Below, piece after piece: positions 1-8,341 of a stretch of DNA of 64,000 bases. Source of the stretch: Bacillota bacterium (GTDB lineage Bacteria; Bacillota; Sulfobacillia; Sulfobacillales; JAIMBI01); the NCBI GenBank assembly GCA_021846565.1, contig JAJZWS010000006.1:16476-80475 (forward strand), read 5' to 3'. The notes under the pieces were generated by a model, which made no database searches, was not told the origin of the DNA, and worked only from the letters and a program-made list of their open reading frames with translations. A program made the position numbers and the translations under genes. Within the stretch, counting starts at the first letter, position 1; each line of letters starts with the position of its first letter.

Positions 1-574
1 CACGGGTGCGGGCCCGAATCGGCGCCAGGGGCGTGATGGATCCTGTCGCATTCGATGCGCCCACCACCGCCACCACCTTGGTATGCGGGCCAATCAGGGC
101 CAAGAGGGCGTCTAGGTCCAGCGTGCCGCCTTCGGGCAGCATGGGGGCCCACCGCACGATGAGGCCCAGGCGTTGCGCCACCCGAAGCCACGGCGCGACG
201 TTGCCGTCGTGGTCCAGGTCCGTGAGCACGATTTCGTCCCCCGGCGTGAGAACGCCGCTCATTGCTTCGGCCAGTGCAAACGACAAAGTGGTCATGTTGG
301 CGCCAAACGAAATCGTGGCGCCGGGCTGCGCATGGAGAAAATCCGCCGCCGCCGCGCGAGCGTCGGCGATGAGGCGGTCGGTCAGCTCGCTGGTGATAAA
401 GGCGCCGTGGGTGTTGGCGCTGCCCTGTCGCCAGTAGTTGGCCAAGGCGTCTATCACCGGTTCGGGCATCTGCGAGCCGCCGGGACCATCCAGGTACACC
501 ACCGGTTGCCCGGCCACCGTTCGGGCCAGCGCCGGAAACTGCCGGCGCACGTCGTCAATCGGCCATGAAGTCAT
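1..574 (-). CDS. cysteine desulfurase-like aminotransferase class V, N-terminal part
   Basis: This gene is absent from the ORF track because it runs off the left edge. Read on the minus strand it starts at ATG 574 behind a good GGAGG ribosome site and gives 191 residues. The peptide begins MTSWPIDDVRRQFPAL and contains YLDGPGGSQMP, NTHGAFITS, SFGANMTTL and VVGASNATGS. These are the N-terminal landmarks of PLP-dependent class V aminotransferases, closest to the cysteine-desulfurase-like (SufS-related) branch. The lysine that binds PLP and the catalytic cysteine loop lie outside the window, so the activity cannot be confirmed. It is divergent from pncA, with about 185 bp between the starts. Family confidence is high; exact substrate is open. 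Confidence 0.85.
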   Translation of the reverse strand, partial: MTSWPIDDVRRQFPALARTVAGQPVVYLDGPGGSQMPEPVIDALANYWRQGSANTHGAFITSELTDRLIADARAAAADFLHAQPGATISFGANMTTLSFALAEAMSGVLTPGDEIVLTDLDHDGNVAPWLRVAQRLGLIVRWAPMLPEGGTLDLDALLALIGPHTKVVAVVGASNATGSITPLAPIRARTR

Positions 575-670
575 GCTTGTCCTCCGTTCTCGGGGCGGCC
601 CAAGGCATCCCGCGGGTGTCGCCCCATTGCAGCCCGTATGTTCAGAAACCTTCCGCAAACATCCGGCCGC

Positions 671-690
671 CCGTGCTACAGTAGCACCAC
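671..690. promoter_or_regulatory. palindrome in the divergent desulfurase-like/pncA intergenic region
   Basis: A 7-bp perfect inverted repeat with a single central base, gtgctac a gtagcac, sits midway between the two divergent starts. It contains TACAGT on the plus strand and TACTGT on the minus strand, either of which could serve as a weak -10. No convincing -35 was found. It could be an operator or a small hairpin. Confidence 0.25.
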
Positions 691-759
691 CGCCACGCCT
701 AGGCGACGCCTTGAGGCATTGCGGGACGCGGTGTAAGTCGATTTGCCCAGGAGGTGCCC

Positions 760-1368
760 ATGCCCCACACAGCCCTGGTGGTGGTGGATGTCCAGAACGA
801 TTTTTGTCCCGGAGGCGCGCTGGGCGTCCCCGAGGGCGACCAAGTGGTGCCGGTGATCAACGGGTGGATCGCCCGGGCCCTTCGGGAGGGATGGGCTCTC
901 GCCTTCACCCAAGACTGGCATCCGCCCCACCACGTGTCGTTCCAGCAGCGCGGGGGACCGTGGCCGCCGCACTGCGTGCAGAACACGTGGGGGGCGGCCC
1001 TGCGCGACGATTTGGAGGTCCCTCCCCGTGCCTCCCGCTTTGTGAAAGGTTATGAGCCGGACGTCGATGCGTACAGTGGCTTCGGCAGCCGCCAGGCCGA
1101 TGGAGGCGCGGCGGTGGGCCCGCGCCTCTTGGAGTGGCTGGTGGCCGAGGGCGTCCACCGCCTCGTGGTGTTGGGCCTGGCCACGGACTACTGCGTCGCG
1201 GCCACGGTGCAAGACGCGCTGGCCGCCGGCTTTCCCGTAGTGGTGGACCCCCGTGGCTGCCGCGCCGTGAACGTCGCGCCGTCGGATGGCGCGGCGGCCC
1301 TCGCCCGGTTGGCGGAGGCCGGCGCCACGGTCTTGACGGACCTCCAGATGTCTGACCCCCAGCGGTGA
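760..1368 (+). CDS. pncA: nicotinamidase (PncA family)
   Basis: The protein is a 202-residue isochorismatase-fold hydrolase that would deamidate nicotinamide to nicotinate for NAD salvage in the cytoplasm. The catalytic triad is visible: Asp10 (VVVDVQNDF), Lys96 (RFVKGYEPD) and Cys145 (ATDYCVAAT). The metal site is also there: Asp52, His54 and His57/58 in QDWHPPHHVSF, and His71 in WPPHC. The ORF track starts at GTG 754, but that codon lies inside the AGGAGGTG ribosome site. ATG 760, five bases after AGGAGG, is the better start. The stop overlaps the GTG of the next permease (GTGA), so the two are probably translationally coupled. Confidence 0.93.
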   Translation: MPHTALVVVDVQNDFCPGGALGVPEGDQVVPVINGWIARALREGWALAFTQDWHPPHHVSFQQRGGPWPPHCVQNTWGAALRDDLEVPPRASRFVKGYEPDVDAYSGFGSRQADGGAAVGPRLLEWLVAEGVHRLVVLGLATDYCVAATVQDALAAGFPVVVDPRGCRAVNVAPSDGAAALARLAEAGATVLTDLQMSDPQR

Positions 1369-2198
1369 CGGCCGTGGCGGCGGTGCTGGCCCTCTCGTCG
1401 GCGGTGCTGCATGTGACGTGGAACGCGCTGGTGCGAACAGCCCAGGGGTCGCTCGCGTTCGTCGCCGCCCAGCTCGCGGCCGGCGCCCTGGCGGCGGGCC
1501 TGTTTGCGGAACTCACCGGGCCCTGGCGCATCCCCGCCCCCGTGTGGCCCCTGGTACTCACCACCGTGGCCGTTCATGGCGTATATTTCCGCGCCTTGGC
1601 CGCCGCGTACCGGCAGGGGACGCTCAGCACCGTCTATCCGGCCGCCCGCGGTCTCGGCCTCATGGTCACGGCGCCCCTGGCCGCCTGGCTCTTGGGCCAA
1701 CACCTGCCGATCCTGGGCTGGCTAGGTGTGGGGCTGGTGACGTTGGGCGTCGCCGCGCCGGCCGCCAGCGGCGCCCTGGCTCCGCGCGCCCGGGCGAGCG
1801 TAGTGGCGGTGGGCTTAGCCGTCGGCGTGTACTCTCTGGTGGACAGTCATGCCGTGAGCCTCATCTCCCCGGCCGTGTACATCAGTCTGCAGTTTGCCGG
1901 CGCCGCCGTCGTGCTGCTCCCAGGGTCCGGCATCGTCGCGTGGACCCGCAGGACCAGCATCCGATCCGTGGGTCGGGCGGCCGCGGCTGGCGTTGCCAGC
2001 TGGGGCTCTTATCTCCTGCTTCTTTATGCCTTTCGCCTGGCGCCAGCCGGCCCCGTCCTGGCGCTGAGACAAACCGCGCCCGCGCTGGCGCCTCTCCTAG
2101 GCGGCCGATGGCTCGGTGAGGCGCGCGGCGCCCACCGCTGGGTCTGGGCCGGGGCGCTCGTCGTCGCCGCCGGTGGGGCGGTGGCCGCATGGCACTGA
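1365..2198 (+). CDS. EamA/DMT-family permease
   Basis: This 277-residue integral membrane protein has about ten predicted hydrophobic segments in two similar halves, as in the drug/metabolite transporter (EamA) family. The second half contains the family-like GLRLAPAGPVLALRQTAPALAPLLG type segment seen at residues ~220-250. It starts with GTG at 1365, overlapping the pncA stop by four bases, and overlaps the next EamA gene by ten bases. Two adjacent EamA genes may form a heteromer or be a duplication; the two differ clearly in sequence. Substrate is unknown. The coupling to pncA makes a pyridine or other small-metabolite cargo conceivable, but that is a guess. Confidence 0.8.
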   Translation: MTAVAAVLALSSAVLHVTWNALVRTAQGSLAFVAAQLAAGALAAGLFAELTGPWRIPAPVWPLVLTTVAVHGVYFRALAAAYRQGTLSTVYPAARGLGLMVTAPLAAWLLGQHLPILGWLGVGLVTLGVAAPAASGALAPRARASVVAVGLAVGVYSLVDSHAVSLISPAVYISLQFAGAAVVLLPGSGIVAWTRRTSIRSVGRAAAAGVASWGSYLLLLYAFRLAPAGPVLALRQTAPALAPLLGGRWLGEARGAHRWVWAGALVVAAGGAVAAWH

Positions 2199-3088
2199 CG
2201 CCACGCTGGGTGGGCCTCGTGTACCTGGCAGCGGCCGCCGCCCTCTTTGGCGGCATGTACGTGGTGAGCCGCTGGGCCCTCACCCAGGTGCCGCTCCTGG
2301 CCCTGATGTGGCTCCGCTACGCCACCGCGCTCGGGGTGCTGGGGGCTTATGGCCTCGCCACCCACCGCCGGTTCACCCTCACCCGGTCGCAACTGGGGCG
2401 GGTCGCGGGCATTGGGCTCGTGGGCATGGGGCTGGCTGGCGCTGGGCAGCTCTGGGGCACCGCGCTCACGAGCGCGGGTTGGGCCAGCGTCGCCACCGCC
2501 AGCACGCCCGTATTCATGATTCTCTGGGCGCGCGGCGCATCGCCAGCCGGCCAGCGGCGCGGCTGGCTCGGTCTCGGGTGCGCTGGCGTGGGCACGGCGG
2601 CGCTGGTGCTTGGGGCCCCGGCGGTGCCGGCCTTTCGCTGGGGGGTCGTCGTCCTCGTGGCCGCGGCGCTCGGGTGGGCCCTGTCATCGATCTGGGCCAG
2701 CCACATCCCGCGCCGCGATCAGGTTTTTGGCATCACGTGGGGCGCGCTGGTGTTGGCCACGCTGGTGCTGGCGCCCGTAGCGGCCATCACGTGGCATCCC
2801 CGCGACACGACGTGGTCTTGGGGATTGGTGTGGGCCGTGCTGTACCTGGGCGGCGCCAGCACGGCCGCGGCGCTTTTGCTGTGGCACCGGGGCGTCATGC
2901 TGGCCGGCCCGGCCGCCGGGGCCGCCGTCTTCTTTGCCCAGCCGCTGGTGGGCGTGGTCCTGGGCGGCTGGTTCCTGGGGGAAGCCGCACCCGTCGCACT
3001 GCTGCTGGGTGCCGCGCTGCTGCTCCTGGGGGCCCGGTGGCTGACCGACCCGGGCGGACCCCCGCTGCGGGTCACGGTCCCCCGCTGA
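2189..3088 (+). CDS. EamA/DMT-family permease
   Basis: This is a second, full-length (299 aa) EamA-type transporter with about ten membrane helices. It opens with LVYLAAAAALFGGMYVVSR and has the typical second-half motif around residues 240-270 (AGPAAGAAVFFAQPLVGVVLGG). ATG 2189 lies inside the 3' end of the upstream permease gene, giving a 10-base overlap and implying co-translation with it and pncA. The substrate cannot be read from the sequence. Confidence 0.85.
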   Translation: MALTPRWVGLVYLAAAAALFGGMYVVSRWALTQVPLLALMWLRYATALGVLGAYGLATHRRFTLTRSQLGRVAGIGLVGMGLAGAGQLWGTALTSAGWASVATASTPVFMILWARGASPAGQRRGWLGLGCAGVGTAALVLGAPAVPAFRWGVVVLVAAALGWALSSIWASHIPRRDQVFGITWGALVLATLVLAPVAAITWHPRDTTWSWGLVWAVLYLGGASTAAALLLWHRGVMLAGPAAGAAVFFAQPLVGVVLGGWFLGEAAPVALLLGAALLLLGARWLTDPGGPPLRVTVPR

Positions 3089-3128
3089 TGCCTGCCCCAA
3101 GCCCCATCCGTCCACCGGGAGGCCTGCC

Positions 3129-3842
3129 ATGACCCCAAAGGTGTCCCAACGGTGGTCCGCGCACGACGCCGCGCTCACCGCCTGCCGACGCTGCCCGCGT
3201 CTGGTGGACCACCGGGAACACGCCGCCGGCACCCGCGCCCGGTTTCGCGGCGAGATGTACTGGGCCCGGCCGGTGCCCGGGCTGGGCGACCGCGAGGCGC
3301 GAATCCTGGTGGTTGGCCTGGCTCCTGCCGCGCACGGGGCCAATCGCACCGGACGCCTGTTCACCGGCGACCGGTCAGGCGACTTTCTGTTTGCCTCCCT
3401 CGCGCGGGCCGGGTTCGCGAGCCAGCCCACCAGTGTGGCCGCCGACGACGGACTCACCCTCCGGGATGTGTTCATCACGGCCGCGGTGCGCTGCGCCCCG
3501 CCCGACAACCGCCCCACGCCGGAGGAGCTGCACGCCTGCGCGCCCTATCTCGCGGAGGAAGCGCGACTGCTGGCCCAGGCGCGGGTATACGTCTGCCTGG
3601 GGGGACTGGCCTGGGCCAGCGTACGCCGGCTGCTGGCAGCCGCCGGGGCGCCGCGACCGTCTCCCCAGGTGTCGTTTGGCCACCTCGCGGAATGGCAGCC
3701 GCGCGGCCCCTGGCCCACCGTGCTGGGCAGCTACCACCCGAGCCAGCAAAACACGTTCACGGGCCGGCTCACCCCCGCCATGATGGACCGCGTGTGGGCG
3801 CGGGCGCTCACGCTGGCGCTGGGGCCCAGCGATGAGGGCTGA
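3129..3842 (+). CDS. uracil-DNA glycosylase, family 5 (UDGb type)
   Basis: The 237-residue protein would excise uracil and other deaminated bases from DNA. Motif 1 is GLAPAAHGANRTGR (residues 63-76). This matches family 5 (UDGb), which lacks the usual polar Asp/Asn of family 1, rather than family 4. The second motif is GSYHPSQQNTFTGRLT near residue 200. Four cysteines, Cys19, Cys22, Cys122 and Cys137, are placed to bind the 4Fe-4S cluster of families 4 and 5. The gene follows the EamA pair by 40 bp in the same direction. Family-5 enzymes are common in thermophiles, which bears weakly on lifestyle. Confidence 0.9.
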   Translation: MTPKVSQRWSAHDAALTACRRCPRLVDHREHAAGTRARFRGEMYWARPVPGLGDREARILVVGLAPAAHGANRTGRLFTGDRSGDFLFASLARAGFASQPTSVAADDGLTLRDVFITAAVRCAPPDNRPTPEELHACAPYLAEEARLLAQARVYVCLGGLAWASVRRLLAAAGAPRPSPQVSFGHLAEWQPRGPWPTVLGSYHPSQQNTFTGRLTPAMMDRVWARALTLALGPSDEG

Positions 3843-3906
3843 CGGTCTCTCGCCTGAAAGGGTCGGCGAGCGTATGCTCACCGCGACGGACGTCGGATCG
3901 GCCCCC

Positions 3907-4344
3907 TCACTCGGGGTCCGAGAGCTCTGTCGGTCCCATCCATTCGACGCGGAGGCTCCGGTCACGCTCAAGCAGCCGAAACTCGGAATCCCCCGTGAGC
4001 AGCACCGCATCCAGTTCCAACGCCAGCGCTGCCGCGAACGCATCTGCCAGCGACAGCCTCCCCAGCGCCTTGATGTCGCCGGCCGCGCGCACGCGATCAC
4101 GTCCGGCCTCCGCGATTCGGACTCGAGGGTGGTCATAAAGAACGCCTTCCACCTCACGGGCCTGATCCCGTCCTCGCCGGCGGCACAACAGGTAGTACAC
4201 CTCACCGACATTGATCGCACTCATATACAGGGAAGCGGACGGCGTGGTCAACAAACGCGCCACCTGATCGGAGCCGGGTTCGTTCGCCAGCCAGGCCATG
4301 ATGGCGTACGAGTCCAAGACCCAACGGCCGCCGCCCTCATTCAT
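3907..4344 (-). CDS. vapC: VapC-type PIN-domain toxin
   Basis: This 145-residue PIN-domain ribonuclease is the probable toxin of a type II toxin-antitoxin pair. The acidic residues of the active site are visible: Asp11 (VLDSYAIMAWL), Glu48 (INVGEVYYLL), Asp101 (LSLADAFAAALA) and Asp119 (LLTGDSEF). ATG 4344 overlaps the antitoxin stop by four bases (ATGA), the usual coupled arrangement with the antitoxin gene first. RNA target is not predictable from the sequence. Confidence 0.9.
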   Translation of the reverse strand: MNEGGGRWVLDSYAIMAWLANEPGSDQVARLLTTPSASLYMSAINVGEVYYLLCRRRGRDQAREVEGVLYDHPRVRIAEAGRDRVRAAGDIKALGRLSLADAFAAALALELDAVLLTGDSEFRLLERDRSLRVEWMGPTELSDPE

Positions 4345-4571
4345 GCAAACTCTCGTCGCCTCTCCGCCAGCAACGCGGCCGTCAGGGACTCTTCACCCTG
4401 GTAGGCGCCCCGAAGCGCCATCAGAGGATCGGGAGGTAACCGTTGCAAGAGAATGCGCCCGTCCGCCAGCGACTGAACGGAAAACCGGTCTCCCGGGTGC
4501 AGACCCGCTTCCGTGCGCACACTCACCGGCAACACCAACTGGCCCTTGGACGACAGCACCGTCGTAGCCAC
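4341..4571 (-). CDS. vapB: VapB-type AbrB/MazE-fold antitoxin
   Basis: The 76-residue protein begins MATTVLSSKGQLVLPVSVRTEAGLHPG, an AbrB/SpoVT swapped-hairpin DNA-binding domain (residues ~3-46). A C-terminal tail follows that would wrap the toxin. It starts with GTG at 4571. The only upstream purine-rich tract is an uninterrupted G8T run nine bases before the start, which serves as the ribosome site. A sigma-A promoter with inverted and direct GTAAGAC repeats lies immediately upstream, consistent with autorepression by the VapBC complex. Confidence 0.88.
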   Translation of the reverse strand: MATTVLSSKGQLVLPVSVRTEAGLHPGDRFSVQSLADGRILLQRLPPDPLMALRGAYQGEESLTAALLAERRREFA

Positions 4572-4575
4572 TCGC

Positions 4576-4668
4576 GTCTTACCCCCCCCTGTGTGGTGTA
4601 ATTGTAAGACACCGACGAAGCCTCGTCAACCGAACCAAACAGGGCTTACCACGACTTCGTCGTCTTAC
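4576..4668. repeat. GTAAGAC operator-like repeats around the vapBC promoter
   Basis: One arm, gtaagacaccgacgaag (4604-4620), is answered by cttcgtcgtcttac (4655-4668), an inverted repeat. The first arm covers the spacer and -10 and the second lies upstream of the -35. A further direct copy, gtcttac, lies in the leader at 4576-4582. This is the pattern expected of an autoregulated toxin-antitoxin promoter; binding by VapB is inferred. Confidence 0.6.
4601..4629 (-). promoter_or_regulatory. sigma-A promoter of vapBC
   Basis: On the minus strand TTGACG (4629-4624) and TACAAT (4606-4601) are separated by exactly 17 bases. This is one of the best consensus promoters in the window. Transcription would start near 4594, leaving a leader of about 23 bases before the vapB GTG. 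Confidence 0.8.
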
Positions 4669-4792
4669 GAGAAGGTCTGTCCGGTGTCAGCCCCAGACGG
4701 CGCTTGCCACGATAGGGACGGGCGACCATCGGGGCACCTGCTGGAGCCTGGTTCGTCGGCTGGGTCGCATACGGACCTTCGTGGATCGCGGG

Positions 4793-4821
4793 GCGTCCTG
4801 CCCCCTCGACGGGCAGGACGC
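4793..4821 (-). terminator. hairpin after rho
   Basis: An 11-bp perfect stem, gcgtcctgccc/gggcaggacgc, with a 7-base loop lies 17 bases beyond the rho stop. There is no T-run after it in the direction of rho transcription, so it is either a weak or Rho-assisted terminator or an mRNA 3'-end stabiliser. Confidence 0.55.
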
Positions 4822-4837
4822 GTGGGGCTCAGGGTTA

Positions 4838-6817
4838 TCAGCCCCCGCCGTTTTCCACCATGGCGGCGAAGCCGCGGAAGAAGTCGGCGTTGGACCGCGT
4901 GCGCTTTAAGTTTTTCATCAGGAGTTCGGTAGCTTCGTTGGTCTCCAGCTTGTGAACGGCTTTGCGAATCACCCACATGGACTCAAGCTCTTCGGACGAC
5001 AGCAGCAATTCTTCCTTGCGGGTTCCTGAACGCTTGATGTCGATCGCCGGGAACAGCCGCCGTTCCGCGAGCTTGCGGTCCAGATGCAGCTCCATGTTGC
5101 CAGTGCCCTTGAATTCCTCGTAGATGAGGTCGTCCATTCGGGAACCGGTCTCGATCAGCGCCGTGGCCAGAATCGTCAGGCTGCCGCCCCCCTCGATGTT
5201 GCGGGCCGCCCCAAAAAACCGTTTGGGCTTGTGCAGCGCGGCGGGATCCATGCCACCAGAGAGTGTGCGGCCCGACGGCGGGATGGTGAGGTTGTAGGCG
5301 CGAGCCAACCGCGTGATGGAGTCCAGCATGATCACCACGTCGGTTCCGGTTTCCACCAGCCGCTTGGCGCGCTCCAACACCATCTCTGCCACTCGGATGT
5401 GGTCTTCCGGGGTTTCGTCAAACGTCGAGGACGCCACCTCGCCCCGTACCGAGCGCTGCATGTCTGTAACCTCTTCCGGCCGCTCATCCACCAGCAGCAC
5501 GATAAGGTGCACGTCGGGGTGGTTCGCCACGATGGCATTGGCCAGCTTCTTCAAGAGCACCGTCTTCCCGGCCTTCGGGGGAGACACCAAAAGTCCCCGC
5601 TGCCCCATCCCGATCGGAGCCACCACATCCACCAGCCGCGTGGCGAGTTCGTCGCGGCCCGTCTCCAACCGAAAACGCCGGTTGGGGAAAATCGGGGTCA
5701 GCGCATCAAAGTCCACCCGCTCACTGGCCTTCTCTGGCAGCTGCCCGTTGACCGCTTCCACGCGCAAGAGCGCAAAGTAGCGCTCGCCCTCTTTGGGCGG
5801 CCGGGCCTGGCCCGAGACCAAGTCGCCGGGTCGCAGGTCGAACCGTCGAATCTGCGAGCCGGACACGTACACGTCCTCCCGGCTGCGCGCAAAGTCGGCC
5901 GGTCGGAGAAAGCCAAACTCCCCCACCACGTCCAACAGGCCCTGAGCAAAAATCAGCCCGTCGCGCTTGGTGCGGGCGCGCAGGATCTCCCAAATCAACT
6001 CGGCCTTGTTGAGGGCGCGGTAGTTTTCCAGCTCAAACGACTTGGCCAGCGTGTGCAGGTCCATGAGCGTCATGGATTCCAGTTCCTTGAGGGTGAGCTG
6101 CGGTTCCTTCGGCGGCGGCGGTGTGGGGCGGCGGTCTTCCACCGGTGGCCGGCGCTCTTCACCGGACGCGGCGCTGGCGGGAGTGGGCGCTGGAACGGAG
6201 TGCGGCCGCCGCTCATCGGGACTGCCCAGCCGGCGATTGTCAAAGCGGCTCGGGGCGGCGGGCCGGCCACCGCGACGATTGTCGAAGCGGTTGTCGGGCC
6301 GGCCGGGCCCCCGGCCGTCGGGACGGCCGCGCCCGGGTCGGACGGCGGGCGCCGGCGTCCGGAGCGGCTGCGGTGCCGGTGGCGCCCGAAAGGCGGTTTC
6401 CACGACGTGCGACGACGGAGCCAGCGCGGCCACCTGCGGAGCGGGAGCCTCGGCGGCGGGCTCGGAGGCCGCCTCCTCCTTGGCCGCCGGCGGTGCCGGG
6501 ACATAGAGCCGCTCCACCTCGGGCGGCTCGACCGGAGCCGGAACGGTGGGGCGTGGACTGCGGCGCTTCTTGGCCGGTGGGACTGCCGGTTCCGCTGAAC
6601 CCTGGACCCCCGCGTCGGCCGCGGCCGTCGCTTTGGAACGCGCAGACCGGCGCGCCGGCGCCTTGGCTTCTGGGGTGGCGGCGTCGCCGGAATCTGCGCT
6701 GTCGGCCTTCTTGGCCCGGGGCCGGCGCTTTTTGGGTGCGTCTTTCGTGGCGGGGGTGGACCCCGCTGCCCCTTCGGGGCTTGCCAGGTTGGTCAGCGGC
6801 TCTTGGTCATTGGTCAT
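4838..6817 (-). CDS. rho: transcription termination factor Rho
   Basis: This 659-residue hexameric RNA helicase has all Rho landmarks. The Rho_N helical domain is at about residues 242-283 ([20 protein letters not shown]). The RNA-binding cold-shock domain is at 290-355 ([14 protein letters not shown]). The RecA-type motor has Walker [13 protein letters not shown] near 405 and Walker [17 protein letters not shown]. It is about 240 residues longer than E. coli Rho. The extra N-terminal part is a low-complexity Arg/Pro/Ala region with KKRRPRAKK-like stretches, an extension seen in high-GC Gram-positive Rho proteins that is thought to aid RNA binding. The GGAGG at 6836-6832 is 14 bases from this ATG and better placed for a short overlapping uORF. 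Gene order glpX-rho is typical of Firmicutes. Confidence 0.97.
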   Translation of the reverse strand: MTNDQEPLTNLASPEGAAGSTPATKDAPKKRRPRAKKADSADSGDAATPEAKAPARRSARSKATAAADAGVQGSAEPAVPPAKKRRSPRPTVPAPVEPPEVERLYVPAPPAAKEEAASEPAAEAPAPQVAALAPSSHVVETAFRAPPAPQPLRTPAPAVRPGRGRPDGRGPGRPDNRFDNRRGGRPAAPSRFDNRRLGSPDERRPHSVPAPTPASAASGEERRPPVEDRRPTPPPPKEPQLTLKELESMTLMDLHTLAKSFELENYRALNKAELIWEILRARTKRDGLIFAQGLLDVVGEFGFLRPADFARSREDVYVSGSQIRRFDLRPGDLVSGQARPPKEGERYFALLRVEAVNGQLPEKASERVDFDALTPIFPNRRFRLETGRDELATRLVDVVAPIGMGQRGLLVSPPKAGKTVLLKKLANAIVANHPDVHLIVLLVDERPEEVTDMQRSVRGEVASSTFDETPEDHIRVAEMVLERAKRLVETGTDVVIMLDSITRLARAYNLTIPPSGRTLSGGMDPAALHKPKRFFGAARNIEGGGSLTILATALIETGSRMDDLIYEEFKGTGNMELHLDRKLAERRLFPAIDIKRSGTRKEELLLSSEELESMWVIRKAVHKLETNEATELLMKNLKRTRSNADFFRGFAAMVENGGG

Positions 6818-6827
6818 GATGCGTCAT
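6807..6827 (-). CDS. 6-codon upstream ORF overlapping the rho start
   Basis: The good GGAGG (6836-6832) is followed after four bases by ATG 6827, which opens MTHHDQ and stops at TGA 6809-6807. The rho ATG at 6817 lies inside it in another frame, 14 bases from the GGAGG. This could be a leader peptide that tunes rho translation by reinitiation. Alternatively the rho start has drifted and the uORF is accidental. Confidence 0.35.
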   Translation of the reverse strand: MTHHDQ

Positions 6828-6973
6828 GGGGCCTCCTCGATGATTGTGATGGCGGGGCTGGATGCCAGCTTCGCCGGATGCCTTTGGTCAAGTGCGAAAA
6901 CTTTGTCGCCACCGGTTACGCAGACCGGGCGGTATGGATGCCACAACCGCCGGCAATGCCCAAGGGACGAGGC

Positions 6974-7954
6974 TCACCGGTCGGCGGCCGCCCGTTTGCC
7001 ATATTGCGCTTTGCGCTCCAGCCGATGCTCGGCTTCGACAAACCGCACGGTGCCGGTGAGCGAGCGCATCACCACCGAATGCGTGGTCACCGCGTCGGCC
7101 CCGTAGCGCACGCCCTTCAAAATCTCGCCGTCGGTAATGCCGGTGGCCACGAACAGCGCATCGTTGCCGCGCACCAGGTCGTCCAAGGTCAACAGGCGAT
7201 CCACCGGATCAATGCCCATCGAACGCGCTCGGTCCACTTCGGCAGCTTCCTCGGGGTACAGGCGGGCCACCATGCTGCCCCCCAGGCAGCGCACCGCGGC
7301 TGCCGCCAGCACGCCCTCGGGTGCACCGCCGATGCCCGCCAAGAGGTCCACCCCGGCCCCGGGCAGGCACGCCGCCACCGCGGGCGACACGTCACCATCC
7401 GAAATGAGTTGAATCCGGGCCCCGACCTTCCGCACGCCTGCAATCAGCTCGGCGTGGCGCGGGCGATCCAGCACCACCACCGTGATGTCCTCCACGGGCC
7501 GGTCCTGCGCCTTGGCGAGAGCCGCCACATTCTCCCCGATCGGGGCGTCCAAGTCCAGCACCCCTCGGCCGGCTGGCCCCGCCACCAATTTATCCATGTA
7601 CATGTCGGGCGCGTGCAAAAGATGCCCCGACGGCGCCAGTGCCATGACGGCAATGGCACCGGGGCGTCCTTGCGCCACCAGATTGGTTCCCTCCAGCGGG
7701 TCCACCGCCACGTCGACGGGGTCCCCCTGGCCGCTTCCCACCCGCTCGCCAATGTACAGCATGGGTGCCTCGTCCATCTCGCCCTCGCCAATCACGACGG
7801 TGCCGGCGATGGCCACCGTGTCCAACATGCGCCGCATGGCATCGACGGCAGCCTGGTCGGCCGCGATTTTGTCGCCGCGTCCCATCCAGCGACCCGCCAA
7901 AATTGCGGCCGCCTCAGTGACGCGCACCATTTCTAGCGCAAGCTCTCGATCCAC
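6974..7954 (-). CDS. glpX: class II fructose-1,6-bisphosphatase GlpX
   Basis: The 326-residue metal-dependent phosphatase of gluconeogenesis converts fructose-1,6-bisphosphate to fructose-6-phosphate in the cytoplasm. Family motifs are intact: GTVVIGEGEMDEAPMLYIGE at about residues 51-70, DPLEGTNLVAQG near 85-97, and GIGGAPEGVLAAAAVR in the C-terminal half. The start is GTG 7954, with GAGGGAG eight bases upstream. It lies 156 bp upstream of rho on the same strand. A TAGAAT element at 8084-8079 could be the -10, giving a leader of about 118 bases in which I recognise no riboswitch. Confidence 0.95.
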   Translation of the reverse strand: MDRELALEMVRVTEAAAILAGRWMGRGDKIAADQAAVDAMRRMLDTVAIAGTVVIGEGEMDEAPMLYIGERVGSGQGDPVDVAVDPLEGTNLVAQGRPGAIAVMALAPSGHLLHAPDMYMDKLVAGPAGRGVLDLDAPIGENVAALAKAQDRPVEDITVVVLDRPRHAELIAGVRKVGARIQLISDGDVSPAVAACLPGAGVDLLAGIGGAPEGVLAAAAVRCLGGSMVARLYPEEAAEVDRARSMGIDPVDRLLTLDDLVRGNDALFVATGITDGEILKGVRYGADAVTTHSVVMRSLTGTVRFVEAEHRLERKAQYGKRAAADR

Positions 7955-8078
7955 ATGTCACGCTCCCTCGGCAAGGAGAAAGTTGCTGGTCGCGGTGGGC
8001 GTTAGCAAGCTGTGTGCGCGGACAACCCTCTGCTCTGGGCTCATGTCTCCGGTAGCTCCCGGCGGCGCCCTTGGTCCT

Positions 8079-8084
8079 ATTCTA
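8079..8084 (-). promoter_or_regulatory. candidate -10 element of glpX
   Basis: TAGAAT on the minus strand matches five of six -10 consensus bases and is preceded by GAAAAAGGTG. No good -35 is seen 16-18 bases upstream, so confidence is low. Confidence 0.3.
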
Positions 8085-8341
8085 CACCTTTTTCCCAGCC
8101 GCCGCCGAATCATGCGGGTTGGGGCGCGAGGGCGGTCGGCCGGAGCACGGCCACATGCAGTATGCCACCCGAACGGCGTCCCCGTCCACCCCCCGGCGCC
8201 ATGCCTGCGCGCGATGCCTGATAGTATGGATTCCGAACCGACCGACTGCATCCTCGGCGCACCTGAGGCTCCTGCACGCTCGTCCGAAGGCGGCCGCTCG
8301 AGGAGGAGAGCCCTGCCGAGGTTAAAAGGCCGTCGCACCTG

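Noticed and set aside
5084-6598. 504-aa plus-strand ORF inside rho
   Set aside because: It is a His/Arg-rich shadow of the rho coding strand.
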